Shown here: positions 50,495 to 59,431 of the stretch, in pieces
How the letters are laid out: every line of letters begins with the position of its first letter
How positions within the stretch are numbered: position 1 is the first letter of the stretch
Notes under the pieces: model-generated
The model's database searches: none
What the model was told of the DNA's origin: nothing
What the model saw: only the letters and a program-made list of their open reading frames with translations
Translations under genes and position numbers: made by a program
NCBI RefSeq assembly: GCF_900163545.1
Contig: NZ_FUHW01000020.1
Coordinates: forward strand, 62,001-126,000
Direction: 5' to 3'
Length of the DNA stretch: 64,000 nucleotides
Origin: Arthrobacter rhombi
GTDB lineage: Bacteria > Actinomycetota > Actinomycetes > Actinomycetales > Micrococcaceae

Positions 50495-52569
50495 TACGGC
50501 CTTCCTTCCCTGGTGGGTGGTTCTTCATCAAGAGTAGCTATCACGCCGGCGGCGGCGCCGTCGAGCAGGAGAGCGGTCAGGTCATCGACCCGTTGCAGCC
50601 GGTCCAGTAGTTCGTCCCGTGTGGCCTCGACCCGGGCCAGCACGGCACCCAGCCCGGAAGCCGCCTCCGGGGTCAAGCTTCGCACAGGCCACTGACGCCA
50701 GGGGCCTCCCGGTGCGGCGTTGATGTCCGCCGCAAGGACGTCGGGGACGAGTGTCTGCTGACCGTCGCTTACCCGCAGGATCCGCGCCGGATACCGTACG
50801 ACGGCGGAGCCGACGCGGTCGACCACCGCCCGCGGTCTTGGGCCGGTGCGGAAGATGATGTCGCCGGGTTCGGTCAGGGTGGCTCGCGGATATTCCGCGG
50901 CGAGGACCATTGCGTTGATGTGGCGGCCGTCGGGTCGGCTGGTGGCGGGTTCCAGATGGTCGACGCCCCAAACGAGGAAGCCTTCACGGCCAAAGGATTC
51001 CGGGTCGATGCGGGTGCCGGGAAGGTAGCAGAGCTGGTTCTTCGCCAGCAGCGTGCCGAGGCTCTGCTGGGTGCGCGTTTTGCATTGCGGCAGAGATGAA
51101 TTGCCCGTTTTCGGCGCCACGTCGAAGGTAATGCCAGCGATGGCAGAGGGAAGCGGCGTCGACTCGATGGCGTCCATCGCTGACTCGAGGCGGACCATAT
51201 GGTCAACGGCGGACGGTTCCGCTCCCGCCGGCGACGGCGCAGCCGGTGGAGTCGACGAAAGCGGCAAGGCCGACCCGGAGGCCAACAGCGTGGGGGTCGG
51301 GACCAGGCGGGCGAACCGGAAGGCGTGGGCCGAAATCTCCCGCCGGGTCCCCAAGGAGGCAGAGAGGTCACTGATGAGGTCCTGTCGGGCGGCGGTGTCC
51401 AAGGTCGTGGCCGAGAGATCCGCGATCATGGTCCACCGATCGGCAATGGGCACGTTCGCATGTGCCGGGCCCATGACCCAGAGTGCCATGGCCCGCCGCG
51501 GGCTGGCGGGCAGTAGCTTCTCGGGGAGTCGGACTGAGGCGCGAATGCGTCCGGTGCGCAGGATGCGCGAACGGGCGCCCTCGCCGGCGGCGCGCAGTTC
51601 GTCGGTCAACGCTTCGGCGGGGGCGAGGATGACGGCGCTGTCCCAGGTACCGAGGTGCTGGACGAAGTCCTCCAGCCTGGTGAGTACGTCCACGGCTGTG
51701 GGGGAGGGGCTGCCCGGCGCCGGGAACTGGGCGACGTGGACGATTGGGCCGCCGGTGAGGCCGGGGCCCGCCGGCCCATGGCTTCCGCCGCTGCGCAGGT
51801 GGACTTTGAGTCGACGCTCGGCCAGTCGGGTGAGTGCTGCCCCGGTGCTCTCCAGGATTGCGGCGGAGTACGCCAGCCCGAATCGACCCGGCAGGGATTC
51901 GCCAAGTTCCCGCAGGATGGCCAGCGGGATATCGCTGCCGCCAACTGAGGCATCGAGGAAGGTCGGCACGACGTCGCGGCCTTCGCCCAGTCGCAGGGCC
52001 AGCTCCACCGCAGTCCCCGCCACCAGGGCCACGGCCCCGGGTGCGAGGCGCGTCTGGGACAGCCCCAGGAATCTGCCCTGCATCGCCTGCACGATGGCTT
52101 CCATGGCGGCCTCCGGGCTGAAGGCGGCATCAATGAGGTCACCGGCCAGCTCGGACAACCCTCGCAGTTTCTCTCCCAGTGCCTCGACCTCTGAGTAGAG
52201 GTAGGTGTCGTCCGGGTCCTTCTCGTCCGCGGCATCGACGATGTCCGCCTCGTTCAGCGTCGACAGGCTCTGGCCCGCGAGGCCCTGGAGCGCGATCAGT
52301 GCCGTCGCTGACAGTGGATCGTCAATCGTCGAGATCGCGTGGATGGCCACGTCCAGCGCCGCTTCGGGATTATTGCCGCGGCCCGTCTCTGTCAGCCACC
52401 GGGCAATGTCGCCGGCGTCGAACAGCTCTTGCGCGCCGCGCGTCGATGCGGCAGCGGGAAAGTGGTGGCCCGTGGGGCTCGCACGTTTGCGCCACATGCT
52501 CACGACCGGGCGGCGGACCTGCGCTAGGTGGGCGACATCGGTGAGGGTGAGCAGTTGTTGCCGGCCCAT
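50494..52569 (-). CDS. HTH / degenerate N6-methylase-like protein heading the RM operon
   Basis: A 691-residue protein. Residues 5-75 are a MerR-like or excisionase-like HTH (LLTLTDVAHLAQVRRPVVSMWRKR, then AQELFDAGDIARWLTETGRG). The middle resembles an N6-adenine methylase in spacing but no NPPY/F catalytic motif or Gly-rich SAM loop can be found. The C-terminal ~200 residues look like a TRD (PGDIIFRTGPRPRAVVDRVGSAVVRYPARILRVSD, then LLDRLQRVDDLTALLLDGAA). ATG at 52569 with GGGAGG four bases upstream. I read it as a DNA-binding relative of HTH-methylase-TRD proteins that has lost methylation and may act as regulator or targeting partner of the RM system. Confidence 0.62.
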   Translation of the reverse strand: MGRQQLLTLTDVAHLAQVRRPVVSMWRKRASPTGHHFPAAASTRGAQELFDAGDIARWLTETGRGNNPEAALDVAIHAISTIDDPLSATALIALQGLAGQSLSTLNEADIVDAADEKDPDDTYLYSEVEALGEKLRGLSELAGDLIDAAFSPEAAMEAIVQAMQGRFLGLSQTRLAPGAVALVAGTAVELALRLGEGRDVVPTFLDASVGGSDIPLAILRELGESLPGRFGLAYSAAILESTGAALTRLAERRLKVHLRSGGSHGPAGPGLTGGPIVHVAQFPAPGSPSPTAVDVLTRLEDFVQHLGTWDSAVILAPAEALTDELRAAGEGARSRILRTGRIRASVRLPEKLLPASPRRAMALWVMGPAHANVPIADRWTMIADLSATTLDTAARQDLISDLSASLGTRREISAHAFRFARLVPTPTLLASGSALPLSSTPPAAPSPAGAEPSAVDHMVRLESAMDAIESTPLPSAIAGITFDVAPKTGNSSLPQCKTRTQQSLGTLLAKNQLCYLPGTRIDPESFGREGFLVWGVDHLEPATSRPDGRHINAMVLAAEYPRATLTEPGDIIFRTGPRPRAVVDRVGSAVVRYPARILRVSDGQQTLVPDVLAADINAAPGGPWRQWPVRSLTPEAASGLGAVLARVEATRDELLDRLQRVDDLTALLLDGAAAGVIATLDEEPPTREGRP

Positions 52570-53005
52570 GATGCCTCCCTGATCCCGATGTTGACGATGT
52601 CGAGTCTTGAGTCTAAGCGTCATTTGTCTCGAAGTCCCCTTGACGCTGATAAGCCCACTTATCAGCATAAATCTGTCTCGGATCGTTGCTTTTTTCTAAT
52701 GTCAGTGTTGTTCCGCCGGGCTTCTGGCGGAACCGGCGGGAGTCCTCAAAGGCAATTGGGGGTGGGGCTCCCGCCACCTCTCGCACCTCGACGTAAGGCA
52801 GTCCAGCATGGAACACCCAACCGGAACCCGCGATCCCTGGCAGCAGCCCGGTTCGCCCGCCCACCTATCCGAGCCGGTTCGACCGGGGCCGTCGATCGGC
52901 AAGCCCTGGGCATTCGGCATCATGGGGTTTCGGTAGTAACGGCGTGAAATTGCGCGCCAAGACACGCGGTGCATGGTTTCGCCGCTGCTGGGTAGGGTGT
53001 AACGC
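52570..53005. other. 436-bp intergenic region between RM operon and tnpA
   Basis: No gene is supported. It holds the RM promoter side (see the inverted repeat at 52645) and, towards tnpA, probably the outer end of the Tn3 element; I could not define a 38-bp terminal repeat with confidence. Confidence 0.4.
52645..52666. promoter_or_regulatory. inverted repeat GCTGATAAG-N4-CTTATCAGC upstream of the RM operon
   Basis: Exact 9-bp arms 52645-52653 and 52658-52666 with a CCCA centre, 76-97 bases before the start of the HTH gene, in an AT-rich patch suitable for a promoter. The HTH protein encoded first in the operon is one candidate to bind it. Confidence 0.5.
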
Positions 53006-56000
53006 ATGCCGGTGGATTTCTTGAGTGATGAGCAGGCCGCCAGGTTCGGGCGGTTTAGCGGGGACCCCTTGCAAACCGACTTGGAGCGGTTCTTTTACCT
53101 TGATGATGCCGACCGGGAGCTGATCGCCAAACGGCGCGGAGACCACAATCGGCTGGGGTTCGCCGTGCAGGTTGGTACCGTCCGCTTCTTGGGGTCGTTC
53201 CTCACGGACCCGCTTGATGTTCCGTGGACCGTGGTCGACTATCTGGCTGCCCAGCTCGGGATTTCGGACCCCTCTGCGGTGAAGCGATACACCGTACGCG
53301 TAGAGACAGCCAACACCCATGCCCGTGAGATCCGCACCGCATACGGGTATCGCGAGTGCATCGGGGCGGTGCCCGGGGAGTTGGCGGAGTTTGTGTACTC
53401 ACGTGCTTGGACCCATGGCGAGGGGCCGACCGTGTTGTTCGAGCACGCGACGGCGTGGCTTCGCCGTGAGCGGGTACTGCTGCCCGGGGTGACGACGCTC
53501 GTACGGGTGGTGCAGTCTTCACGCGAGGCAGCACAGGGGCGGATGCACTCGATGCTCGCGGCGGCGGCGCAGCAAGTCGACGCCGGGCTCCCGGCCACGT
53601 TGCTCGGTCTGCTCAAGAAGGACCATGGCCAACAGGTTTCAAGGCTGGAGGCGTTGCGGGCGGGCCCGACGCGGGTCTCGGGTCCCGAGCTGGAGAAGGC
53701 GTTGCACCGGGTCGAGGCGGTCCGAACGCTCGGGGCCGGGGCAGTTGATATGTCGGAGGTACCTGCAGCACGGGTGCGGGAGCTGGCACGGTACGGGCTG
53801 GGTGCAAAGGCACAGTCGTTGCGGAGGCTGGCCGAGCCTCGTCGTTCGGCGACGCTGGTGGCAACGGTAGCGGCATTGGAAGCCGCAGCGGTCGATGATG
53901 CGCTGGACCTGTTCGATCTGCTGATGACCACGAAGGTGCTCGGCCCCTCGCGCCGAGCGGCGGCCGCGGAACGATTGGCGAAGATGCCCGAGCTGGAGCA
54001 GGCCTCGAGCATCCTGGCCCGGGTCGGGCAGACGCTGTTGCGTGTTCTTGGGGAATCCGGCGAACAGGTCGATGTCGTGGCAGCGTGGGCGGCGCTGGAA
54101 CAAGTCGCCGCCCGTGACCGGATTGCCGATGCGGTGGCGAAGGTGGGGGAACTCGTCCCGGACCAGAGGGGTGCTGCCGGGGCGATGCGTGAGCAGATGG
54201 CGCGTCGGTTCCGCACGGTGGCTCCGTTCCTGCGCCTGTTGTCCACGACAATTCCGTGGGGTGCCATCCCGGTCGGGCAGCAAGTCCTGGACGCATTGTC
54301 CGGACTGGACGGATTGCGGGGTCGGCGCAGGGTGCGACGCGAGGAAGTCGATGAAGCGCTGGTGCCACCGGCCTGGCATGGCGTGGTGTTCGAAGCCGCG
54401 GGCGAGTCCGAAGTGAATCGGGATGCATGGGTGGTGTGCGTTCTGGAACAGCTCCGTGCGAGCCTGCGCCGCCGGGACGTGTTCGCCCTGACCTCGACCC
54501 GGTGGAGCGATCCGCGCGCCCAGCTGCTCACCGGATCCGCCTGGGACACGGCGCGGGAGCAGGCCTTGCGGTCCTTGAGCCTGGAAGGCCCGGTGAGTGA
54601 GCACCTTGCCGGGAAGGTCGAGGTGCTGGATGCCGCGTGGCGGGGCCTGTCCGACTCAATTGGTCAGGCCGGCCCCGAGGCGAGCCTTCGCCTGGTCGAG
54701 GACGGCAACGGGCGGGTGAAACTCTCGGTGACTCCCCTGGACGCATTGGTCATCCCCGAGTCGCTGACAAACCTGCGGGCGCAGGTTGCCGGCATGCTGC
54801 CACGGGTGGACCTTCCCGAGATCCTCCTGGAGGTTCACTCCTGGACAGGATTCCTTCACTCCTACACCCACGCGTCCGGCGCCGGTGCCAGAATGGGTGA
54901 TCTGCCGCTGTCGGTCGCCGCGGTACTGACCGCTCAGGCCTGCAATGTCGGGCTCACACCCGTCGTCGCCGAGGGGCACCCGGCTCTGACTCGGGACAGG
55001 TTGGGGCATGTGGAGGCGAACTACGTGCGCGCCGAGACCCACACGCTCGCCAACGGGCGGCTGATCGAGGCGCAGTCCGGCGTGCCAATCATCGCGTCGT
55101 GGGGTGGCGGATTGCTGGCCTCGGTCGACGGGTTGCGGTTCGTGGTCCCGGTCCGGACGATCAACGCCGCCCCGAACCCGAAGTACTTTGGACGTGGGCG
55201 GGGGCTGACGTGGTTCAACGCCGTCAACGACCAAGTCTCAGGCATTGGTGCCGTGGTCGTGCCGGGCACGGCGCGGGACTCGCTGTACGTGCTGGACACC
55301 ATGCTCAATCTCGATGGCGGACCCAAACCCGAGATGGTTGCCTCCGACACCGCTTCCTACTCCGACATGGTCTTCGGGATTTTCACCCTGCTCGGCTACA
55401 AGTTCTCACCCCGGATCGCCGATCTCTCCGACCAGCGACTGTGGCGCGCCACAGCCCCCGGACAGGACCCGGGCGACTATGGGGTATTGAATGACATTGC
55501 CAGGCACAAGATTCGCCTGGACAAGATCAGCGCCCATTGGGATGACATGACCCGGGTGGCGGCATCGCTGGCGACCGGGACGGTTCGCGCCTATGACGTG
55601 CTGCGTACGCTCACCCGCGACAATGGGTCCCCCTCCCCGCTGGGTTCCGCGATCCTCGAGTACGGGCGCATGGCCAAGACCCTTCATCTGCTGGCTCTGG
55701 TCGATCCGTCGGATGAGACCTACCGGCGGGCCATCAACACCCAGCTCACCGTCCAGGAATCACGCCACCGCCTGGCCCGGGCGATCTTCCACGGGCGGCG
55801 CGGCCAGGTCTACCAGCGCTACCGCGAGGGGCAAGAAGACCAGCTCGGAGCGCTCGGCCTGGTGCTCAACGCCGTCGTGCTGTGGAACACCCGTTATACG
55901 GACGCCGCCATTGCCGCCCTGCGCGAAGCCGGAGCAGAGATCTCCGAAAACGACATCGCCCGCTTGTCACCGCTGGGAAATCAGCACATCAACACGCTCG

Positions 56001-56074
56001 GCCGTTACGCTTTCACCGCACCAACGCCCGACGGGCTGCGCCCACTGAGAAAACAGCTCCAGCCGGAGGGCTGA
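53006..56074 (+). CDS. tnpA: Tn3-family transposase
   Basis: A 1022-residue DDE transposase with full family length. The N-terminus has the Tn3-type DNA-binding domain (FSGDPLQTDLERFFYLDD, LGFAVQVGTVRFLGSFL). The catalytic part shows SWGGGLLASVDGLRF and VASDTASYSDMVFG, which include the two active-site Asp, and the Glu region in the last 150 residues around QRYREGQEDQLGALGLVLNAVVLWNT. It moves the element by copy-in replicative transposition. No frameshift seen, so it may be active. Confidence 0.95.
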   Translation: MPVDFLSDEQAARFGRFSGDPLQTDLERFFYLDDADRELIAKRRGDHNRLGFAVQVGTVRFLGSFLTDPLDVPWTVVDYLAAQLGISDPSAVKRYTVRVETANTHAREIRTAYGYRECIGAVPGELAEFVYSRAWTHGEGPTVLFEHATAWLRRERVLLPGVTTLVRVVQSSREAAQGRMHSMLAAAAQQVDAGLPATLLGLLKKDHGQQVSRLEALRAGPTRVSGPELEKALHRVEAVRTLGAGAVDMSEVPAARVRELARYGLGAKAQSLRRLAEPRRSATLVATVAALEAAAVDDALDLFDLLMTTKVLGPSRRAAAAERLAKMPELEQASSILARVGQTLLRVLGESGEQVDVVAAWAALEQVAARDRIADAVAKVGELVPDQRGAAGAMREQMARRFRTVAPFLRLLSTTIPWGAIPVGQQVLDALSGLDGLRGRRRVRREEVDEALVPPAWHGVVFEAAGESEVNRDAWVVCVLEQLRASLRRRDVFALTSTRWSDPRAQLLTGSAWDTAREQALRSLSLEGPVSEHLAGKVEVLDAAWRGLSDSIGQAGPEASLRLVEDGNGRVKLSVTPLDALVIPESLTNLRAQVAGMLPRVDLPEILLEVHSWTGFLHSYTHASGAGARMGDLPLSVAAVLTAQACNVGLTPVVAEGHPALTRDRLGHVEANYVRAETHTLANGRLIEAQSGVPIIASWGGGLLASVDGLRFVVPVRTINAAPNPKYFGRGRGLTWFNAVNDQVSGIGAVVVPGTARDSLYVLDTMLNLDGGPKPEMVASDTASYSDMVFGIFTLLGYKFSPRIADLSDQRLWRATAPGQDPGDYGVLNDIARHKIRLDKISAHWDDMTRVAASLATGTVRAYDVLRTLTRDNGSPSPLGSAILEYGRMAKTLHLLALVDPSDETYRRAINTQLTVQESRHRLARAIFHGRRGQVYQRYREGQEDQLGALGLVLNAVVLWNTRYTDAAIAALREAGAEISENDIARLSPLGNQHINTLGRYAFTAPTPDGLRPLRKQLQPEG

Positions 56075-56079
56075 CTCTT

Positions 56080-56122
56080 CTGAGCGTGTCGGGGACTGAT
56101 CCTTACGGAAATTCACGCTCAG
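56080..56122. terminator. 9-bp inverted repeat after tnpA
   Basis: CTGAGCGTG (56080-56088) and CACGCTCAG (56114-56122) are exact complements with a 25-base loop, just after the tnpA stop and before the convergent tnpR. It may be a terminator or part of the resolution site. Confidence 0.45.
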
Positions 56123-56207
56123 GACAGACAGGTCTTGATTTCCTGCGTCGATGTCGTCGGGCAGGTGTCGTTCATAAGCCGGCAGCACTGCGTCGGGACA
56201 TCAGGGA

Positions 56208-56798
56208 TCAGCGGCTCTTGCTGGATCTGGCCTCTGCACCGAGGTGACGGTAGAGCGTCGCGCGACTCCACCCGACCAAACGTGCCGCTTCTTCGGCGGT
56301 GCGTCCCTTCGCGCGGGCGTCCTTCGCAATCGCGAGCTTGTCCGCGATCACCGTCGGGTCCGAGAGCGGCCGGCCGAACCGGGTGCCCGATTGACGCGCC
56401 GCGGCGATTCCGGCATTGACCCGCTCCACGATTAGCTCGCGCTCGTATTCGGCCAGGGAGGCCAGCAGGTTCAGCATCATCCGCCCGGTGGATGTCGCGG
56501 GGTCGATCCCGTCCGAAACGGAGCGGACCTGCACGCCATGTTCGCGCAGCAGGTTCACGGTGTTCAGGACATCGACCAGGGATCGGCCGAGCCGGTCGAC
56601 CCGCCAGACCACCACGGTGTCTCCGGCCTCGGCGTACTCAAGCAGCTTCTTCATCCCGGGCCGCTCGATCGCGGTCCTGCTGCCGGAGGTGACATCGGCG
56701 AACACGTCCCGTTTCTGCACCCCGTCCTTGACCAGCGCGCCAAGCTGCAACTGCGCATCCTGGCTCGAGGTGCTCACCCGCGTGTATCCCAAAAGTCT
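56208..56798 (-). CDS. tnpR: Tn3-type serine resolvase
   Basis: A 196-residue serine recombinase: catalytic Ser10 in GYTRVSTSSQD, the EYAEAGDTVVVWRVDRLGRS segment, and a C-terminal HTH (RTAEEAARLVGWSRATLYRHLG). It resolves cointegrates at a res site. GTG at 56798 gives the family N-terminus; a TTG at 56819 is in frame. It is convergent with tnpA, which is less usual than the divergent or tandem arrangement of Tn3/Tn21, so its res site would be near 56.8-57.0 kb. Confidence 0.9.
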   Translation of the reverse strand, partial: RLLGYTRVSTSSQDAQLQLGALVKDGVQKRDVFADVTSGSRTAIERPGMKKLLEYAEAGDTVVVWRVDRLGRSLVDVLNTVNLLREHGVQVRSVSDGIDPATSTGRMMLNLLASLAEYERELIVERVNAGIAAARQSGTRFGRPLSDPTVIADKLAIAKDARAKGRTAEEAARLVGWSRATLYRHLGAEARSSKSR

Positions 56799-57101
56799 CA
56801 CTCCGCCATTGTGGCTCAAAAACCCCTTGAACCCAAGCGGACGAGACGCTTTACGGTAAGACGACTTTCTGGAACAAAATGCCTCCCGGGACTGCGCCGC
56901 GACCGGTGGTCAAAATTGGCGCGGGTCCGGTGTCTCGAAAAGCTTTAGATTTATGAGACAGACGTGCGGGGCGTGACCGAGATGCGAACGCCCCGGAACG
57001 CAACTCCCGGCAAGTTCGGGGCCAACCCGAGCAGCCGCCGGGGTGGACTCCAGCGACCAGCCTTCATGCCATTGATCAGCAATTTGGGATATCATCAGTA
57101 A
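56799..57101. other. 303-bp intergenic region, probable res site and cmtR promoter
   Basis: No open frame with support. The left part lies upstream of tnpR, where res sites normally occur; the right part holds the CmtR operator. No complete transposon end identified by eye. Confidence 0.4.
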
Positions 57102-57113
57102 ATGCTGATCAAT
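57071..57113. promoter_or_regulatory. CmtR operator candidate overlapping the start codon
   Basis: Exact 11-bp arms ATTGATCAGCA (57071-57081) and TGCTGATCAAT (57103-57113), 21 bases apart. The right arm covers the cmtR ATG (57102-57104). TATCAT at 57090-57095 is a possible -10 placing the transcript start at the ATG; no ribosome site is present, so the message may be leaderless and the repressor could block both promoter and start. Confidence 0.65.
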
Positions 57114-57488
57114 CAAGATGCTCCGGTGGACGCGTGCGGGCTGGACCCCGCGGCCGCCTTGTTCCGTTCCCTCGGCGACCCGGTCCGGCTGAAAATCGTC
57201 AAGCGGATGGCCAGCGGCGAGGTACGGGTCGGCGACCTCACCCGCGAGCTGGGCCTGGCCCAATCCACGGCCTCGATGCACGTGGCCTGCCTGCGCGACT
57301 GCGGCCTGGTCGAGGGACGCTCCCAGGGCCGCAGCGTGTACTACTCGCTGTCCCGCCCGGAGCTGATGGACATGCTCGCCCAGGCCGAGGTCCTGCTGGC
57401 CGCCACCGGCAACGCGGTCAGCCTGTGCCCGAACTACGGCCCGGACAGCACCACCGCCCCGATGATTGAAAAGGAGAACGCCCGATGA
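57102..57488 (+). CDS. cmtR: CmtR-type ArsR/SmtB metal-responsive repressor
   Basis: A 128-residue winged-helix repressor. The metal-site cysteines of mycobacterial CmtR are all present: C63 and C67 in the recognition helix (HVACLRDCGLV) and C109 in the C-terminal tail (SLCPNYG). CmtR releases its operator on binding Cd(II) or Pb(II). It overlaps the cadA start by four bases and is preceded by a perfect operator-like repeat, so it controls the whole cadA-lspA-dsb-VKOR run (inference). Confidence 0.9.
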   Translation: MLINQDAPVDACGLDPAAALFRSLGDPVRLKIVKRMASGEVRVGDLTRELGLAQSTASMHVACLRDCGLVEGRSQGRSVYYSLSRPELMDMLAQAEVLLAATGNAVSLCPNYGPDSTTAPMIEKENAR

Positions 57489-59431
57489 GCGACGCCTGCG
57501 GATGCAGCGACGAGACAACCGAACCCGGTGAAGCCGAAGAGGCCACGGGGTTCTGGCAAGTAACCGAGGTCCGTGCGGCCGCCGTGGCCGGTGTGCTGCT
57601 GCTGGCGGCGTGGATCACCTCGCTGGCAGCAGGCCCCCGGTTCGTGACGCTTCCGCTGGAACTCGGTGCGCTGTTGGTTGCTGCCTGGACGTTCGTTCCC
57701 TCCACGCTCCGGCGTCTTCTCAAGGGAAAGATCGGCGTCGGTACGCTGATGACGATCGCCGCCGTCGGTGCCGTGGCACTGGGCCAGTTCGAGGAAGCGG
57801 CCATGCTGGCCTTCCTCTATGCGATTTCCGAGGGATTGGAAGAATACTCCCTGGCAAAAACCCGGCGCGGCCTGCGGGCACTGCTGGACCTGGTTCCGGC
57901 CGAGGCCCGGATCCTGCGCAACGGCATCGAAACCACGGTATCCCCCTCCGTCTTGGTCCCCGGGGACCGCATGGTCGTCCGGCCCGGGGAACGCCTGGCC
58001 ACCGACGGACGGATCCTCACCGGCCGCACCTCCCTGGACACCTCGGCGCTCACCGGCGAATCCGTCCCCGTCGAGGTCGGCCCCGGCTCCGAGGTCTACG
58101 CCGGTTCCATCAACGGCACCGGCCCGCTGGAGGTCGAAGTCACCAGCACCGCGGAGAACAACTCGCTGGCCAAGATCGTGCACATCGTGGAAGCCGAGCA
58201 ATCCCGCAAGGGCCCGGGCCAACGGCTGGCCGACTCCATTGCCAAGAAACTGGTCCCCGGCATCCTGATCGCCGCCGCCCTGATCATCATCTTCGGCTTC
58301 ATCGTCGGGGAACCGGCCTTGTGGTTCGAACGCGCCCTGGTCGTCCTGGTGGCGGCCTCGCCCTGCGCGCTGGCCATCTCCGTGCCCGTGACCGTCGTGG
58401 CCTCCGTCGGTGCCGCCAGCCGCATCGGGGTGCTCATCAAGGGTGGCGGCGCGTTGGAAACCCTGGGCAAGATCCGCACCATCGCCCTGGACAAGACCGG
58501 AACATTGACCCGGAACAAGCCTTCGGTGATCGAGGTCGTGGGTACCGGATCCGCGACCCGGGAACGAGTCCTTGCCCTCGCGGCGGGACTGGAATCCCGC
58601 AGCGAACACCCGCTGGCCCGCGCTATCCTCGCCTCGACCACCGGCCGGGCTTCGGTCACCGACGTTGACACGATTCCCGGGGCGGGCCTGGAGGGGCGGA
58701 TCGAGGGCAGGCGTGTCCGGCTTGGTCGCCCGGGCTGGATCGATGCCGGTGCCTTGGCCCCGGACATCGAGCGTATGCAGCACGCGGGTGCCACCTCGGT
58801 GCTCATCGAGGAGGACGGGCAGGTCATCGGTGCCATCGGCGTCCGCGACGAGCTGCGCCCCGAGGCCCGCGAGGTCATCGCAAGGCTCACCGCGGCCGGA
58901 TACACCACGGCCATGCTCACCGGGGACAACGTCATCACCGCAACGGCCCTGGGCAAGGCCGCGGGCATTACCGAAGTCCATGCCGATCTGCGCCCGGAGG
59001 ACAAGGCGGAGATCATCCGCACCCTCCAATCCCGGCAGCCCACCGCGATGGTCGGGGACGGAGTCAACGACGCGCCCGCCCTGGCCACGGCCGATAGCGG
59101 AATCGCGATGGGTGCCATGGGCACCGACGTGGCCATCGAAACCGCGGACATCGCCCTGATGGGCGAGGACCTAAACCACCTGCCCCAGGTACTGGACCAC
59201 GCGCGCAACACCCGGCGCATCATGCTCCAGAACGTGGGCCTGTCCCTGCTGCTGATTGCCGCACTGATCCCCCTGGCCCTCTTCGGGGTCCTCGGGTTGG
59301 CCGCGGTGGTCCTCATCCACGAGCTGGCAGAAATCGTCGTGATCGCCAACGGAGTCCGGGCCGGCCGGATCAGCGGCAAGGCCGCACTGAAAAGCACGCA
59401 GCCGGTCCCGTCCCTGGAGCCTGCGGCATGA
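57485..59431 (+). CDS. cadA: cadmium/zinc/lead-exporting P1B ATPase
   Basis: A 648-residue metal ATPase with membrane motif SPC at 292-294 (AASPCALAIS), TGES at 190-193, DKTGT at 336-340 and GDGVNDAPAL near 525. It has no HMA domain but a short Cys-rich tag near the start (DACGCSDE). SPC-type pumps of this group export Cd, Zn, Pb or Co. The CmtR-type regulator argues for Cd/Pb. Overlaps cmtR and lspA by four bases each. Confidence 0.9.
   Translation: MSDACGCSDETTEPGEAEEATGFWQVTEVRAAAVAGVLLLAAWITSLAAGPRFVTLPLELGALLVAAWTFVPSTLRRLLKGKIGVGTLMTIAAVGAVALGQFEEAAMLAFLYAISEGLEEYSLAKTRRGLRALLDLVPAEARILRNGIETTVSPSVLVPGDRMVVRPGERLATDGRILTGRTSLDTSALTGESVPVEVGPGSEVYAGSINGTGPLEVEVTSTAENNSLAKIVHIVEAEQSRKGPGQRLADSIAKKLVPGILIAAALIIIFGFIVGEPALWFERALVVLVAASPCALAISVPVTVVASVGAASRIGVLIKGGGALETLGKIRTIALDKTGTLTRNKPSVIEVVGTGSATRERVLALAAGLESRSEHPLARAILASTTGRASVTDVDTIPGAGLEGRIEGRRVRLGRPGWIDAGALAPDIERMQHAGATSVLIEEDGQVIGAIGVRDELRPEAREVIARLTAAGYTTAMLTGDNVITATALGKAAGITEVHADLRPEDKAEIIRTLQSRQPTAMVGDGVNDAPALATADSGIAMGAMGTDVAIETADIALMGEDLNHLPQVLDHARNTRRIMLQNVGLSLLLIAALIPLALFGVLGLAAVVLIHELAEIVVIANGVRAGRISGKAALKSTQPVPSLEPAA

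Noticed and set aside
52741-52800. Possible 38-bp Tn3 terminal repeat ending in TAAG upstream of tnpA
   Set aside because: Length and G-run fit, but no matching inverted partner was found on the right side of tnpR.
56820-56870. Possible right-hand Tn3 end with GGTAAG
   Set aside because: Its outer bases are CCCC rather than GGGG in the needed orientation and it does not match the left candidate.
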